From: PBB1 sp043749095
GTDB lineage: Bacteria > Pseudomonadota > Gammaproteobacteria > Burkholderiales > Burkholderiaceae_C
Reading direction: 5' to 3'
Assembly (NCBI GenBank): GCA_043749095.1
Contig: JAYVEB010000032.1
Span: 1-6,558, forward strand
Length of the DNA stretch: 6,558 nt
The position numbers and the translations under genes were made by a program. Of the stretch, positions 6,221 to 6,558 are shown in pieces (the stretch's first letter is position 1; each line of letters opens with the position of its first letter). The notes beneath the pieces were generated by a model that worked only from the letters and a program-made list of their open reading frames with translations, was not told the DNA's origin and did no database searches.

Positions 6221-6427
6221 TCAGCGCAGCGGTGTCTTTCCTTCGGGCAGCGTCAGCTGCCTGCTACTCCAGAAGTCGATCACCTGCGCTGACTTTTCGG
6301 CGGGAACGACGGCGAGCTGCTGCTGCGACTCGGCCTCGGCGTTGGCGAGAGCGGCGTAGGTCATCTGGTTTGCCGCTCTCAGCCAGGTGATCATGTACCT
6401 GTTCTTGGTGGTCCAGACATCGCGCAT
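6221..6427 (-). CDS. Small protein of unknown function upstream of the HPF/RaiA gene
   Basis: I do not recognise this protein. It has 68 residues, from MRDVWTTKNRYMITWL to PEGKTPLR. It has four tryptophan/tyrosine-rich spots and a likely amphipathic helix, WLRAANQMTYAALANAEAES (15-34), followed by QQQ and a short aromatic piece, IDFWSSRQ. There is no signal peptide or membrane span. The helix recalls the small amphipathic segments of granule-associated phasin-like proteins, but that is only an impression. GGAG lies 7 bp before the ATG at 6427; a GTG one codon earlier is also possible, and Met12 is a further option. It sits 25 bp before the HPF/RaiA gene on the same strand, consistent with a shared transcript. 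Codon use (AGA, AGG, AGT) is less GC-biased than in kdp, which may indicate a weakly expressed or transferred gene. Confidence 0.5.
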   Translation of the reverse strand: MRDVWTTKNRYMITWLRAANQMTYAALANAEAESQQQLAVVPAEKSAQVIDFWSSRQLTLPEGKTPLR

Positions 6428-6430
6428 CAC

Positions 6431-6558
6431 ATACTCCAGCGGGCCCCGGGGGGGCGATGCATTGATGGTGCCGGGTCGGGGTAATTTGTCAGTCTCCCAA
6501 AGGCATGACCGGGCGTCGTCTGTGTCCTACGCCAAACCGTCAGCCGCAAAGAAAAAGG
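6431..6558. other. Upstream non-coding DNA at the right edge
   Basis: No gene is supportable here. It should hold the promoter of the two-gene unit that follows on the minus strand, but I see no convincing -35/-10 pair; CTGACA on the minus strand near 6490 lacks a well-spaced -10. There is a very GC-rich tract at 6440-6456 with a run of seven G, and a purine-rich AAAGAAAAAGG at the far edge, which on the minus strand would be a T-rich stretch. Confidence 0.4.

Noticed and set aside
5749..6390. 213-codon plus-strand frame across the HPF/RaiA gene
   Set aside because: It is antisense to the HPF/RaiA gene, which has a strong ribosome-binding site and family motifs; the plus frame ends in an arginine-rich tail without a domain.
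6540..6558. A/G-rich end of the window, which could be a ribosome-binding site on the plus strand or the T-tract of a terminator on the minus strand
   Set aside because: The needed start codon or hairpin would lie beyond the edge, so neither can be supported.

Overview
The window holds the front part of a kdp potassium-uptake operon on the minus strand, so transcription runs right to left. Behind it (5' to it) lies a two-gene unit on the same strand that encodes a small unrecognised protein and an HPF/RaiA-family ribosome-associated protein. The DNA is GC-rich, with strong third-position G/C in the real genes, and the proteins look proteobacterial. KdpD begins with a segment very like the E. 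coli N-terminus, and the short HPF/RaiA form is of a kind common in beta-proteobacteria. A member of the Burkholderiales is my best guess. This is inference; there is no rRNA or marker gene to confirm it.

Layout, in transcription order from the right edge: 6431-6558, upstream DNA without a supportable gene; 6221-6427, a 68-residue protein of unknown function; 5821-6195, the HPF/RaiA-family protein; 5788-5804, a perfect hairpin just past that gene, perhaps its terminator; 5721-5742, a perfect tandem pair of 11-bp repeats, the best candidate for a KdpE operator; 5549-5641, a 30-codon membrane-peptide ORF not part of the textbook operon; then kdpF (5463-5552), kdpA (3655-5463), kdpB (1574-3658), kdpC (988-1563) and the first 312 codons of kdpD (1-938), which runs off the left edge. 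kdpE would be expected next, outside the window.

KdpFABC is an inner-membrane, ATP-driven, high-affinity K+ importer. KdpA is the channel-like K+ selector, KdpB the P-type ATPase, KdpC the single-span accessory subunit and KdpF a small stabilising peptide. KdpD is the sensor kinase that, with KdpE, induces the operon when K+ is scarce. The genes are tightly packed: ATGA overlap (30-codon ORF/kdpF), TGATG (kdpF/kdpA), ATGA (kdpA/kdpB), a 10-bp gap with the ribosome-binding site touching the kdpB stop (kdpB/kdpC), then a 49-bp gap before a GTG-started kdpD with no visible Shine-Dalgarno sequence. All key motifs of the transporter are intact, so the pump is predicted to be functional.

The points most worth a second look are the 30-codon ORF coupled to kdpF, the 11-bp tandem repeat in the kdp leader, the long extra segment in KdpA between about residues 206 and 246, and the unrecognised 68-residue protein paired with the HPF/RaiA gene. 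I saw no mobile element, CRISPR array, tRNA or rRNA. Nothing points to a wholly new system; this is mainly a well-preserved kdp locus with some unusual small parts.
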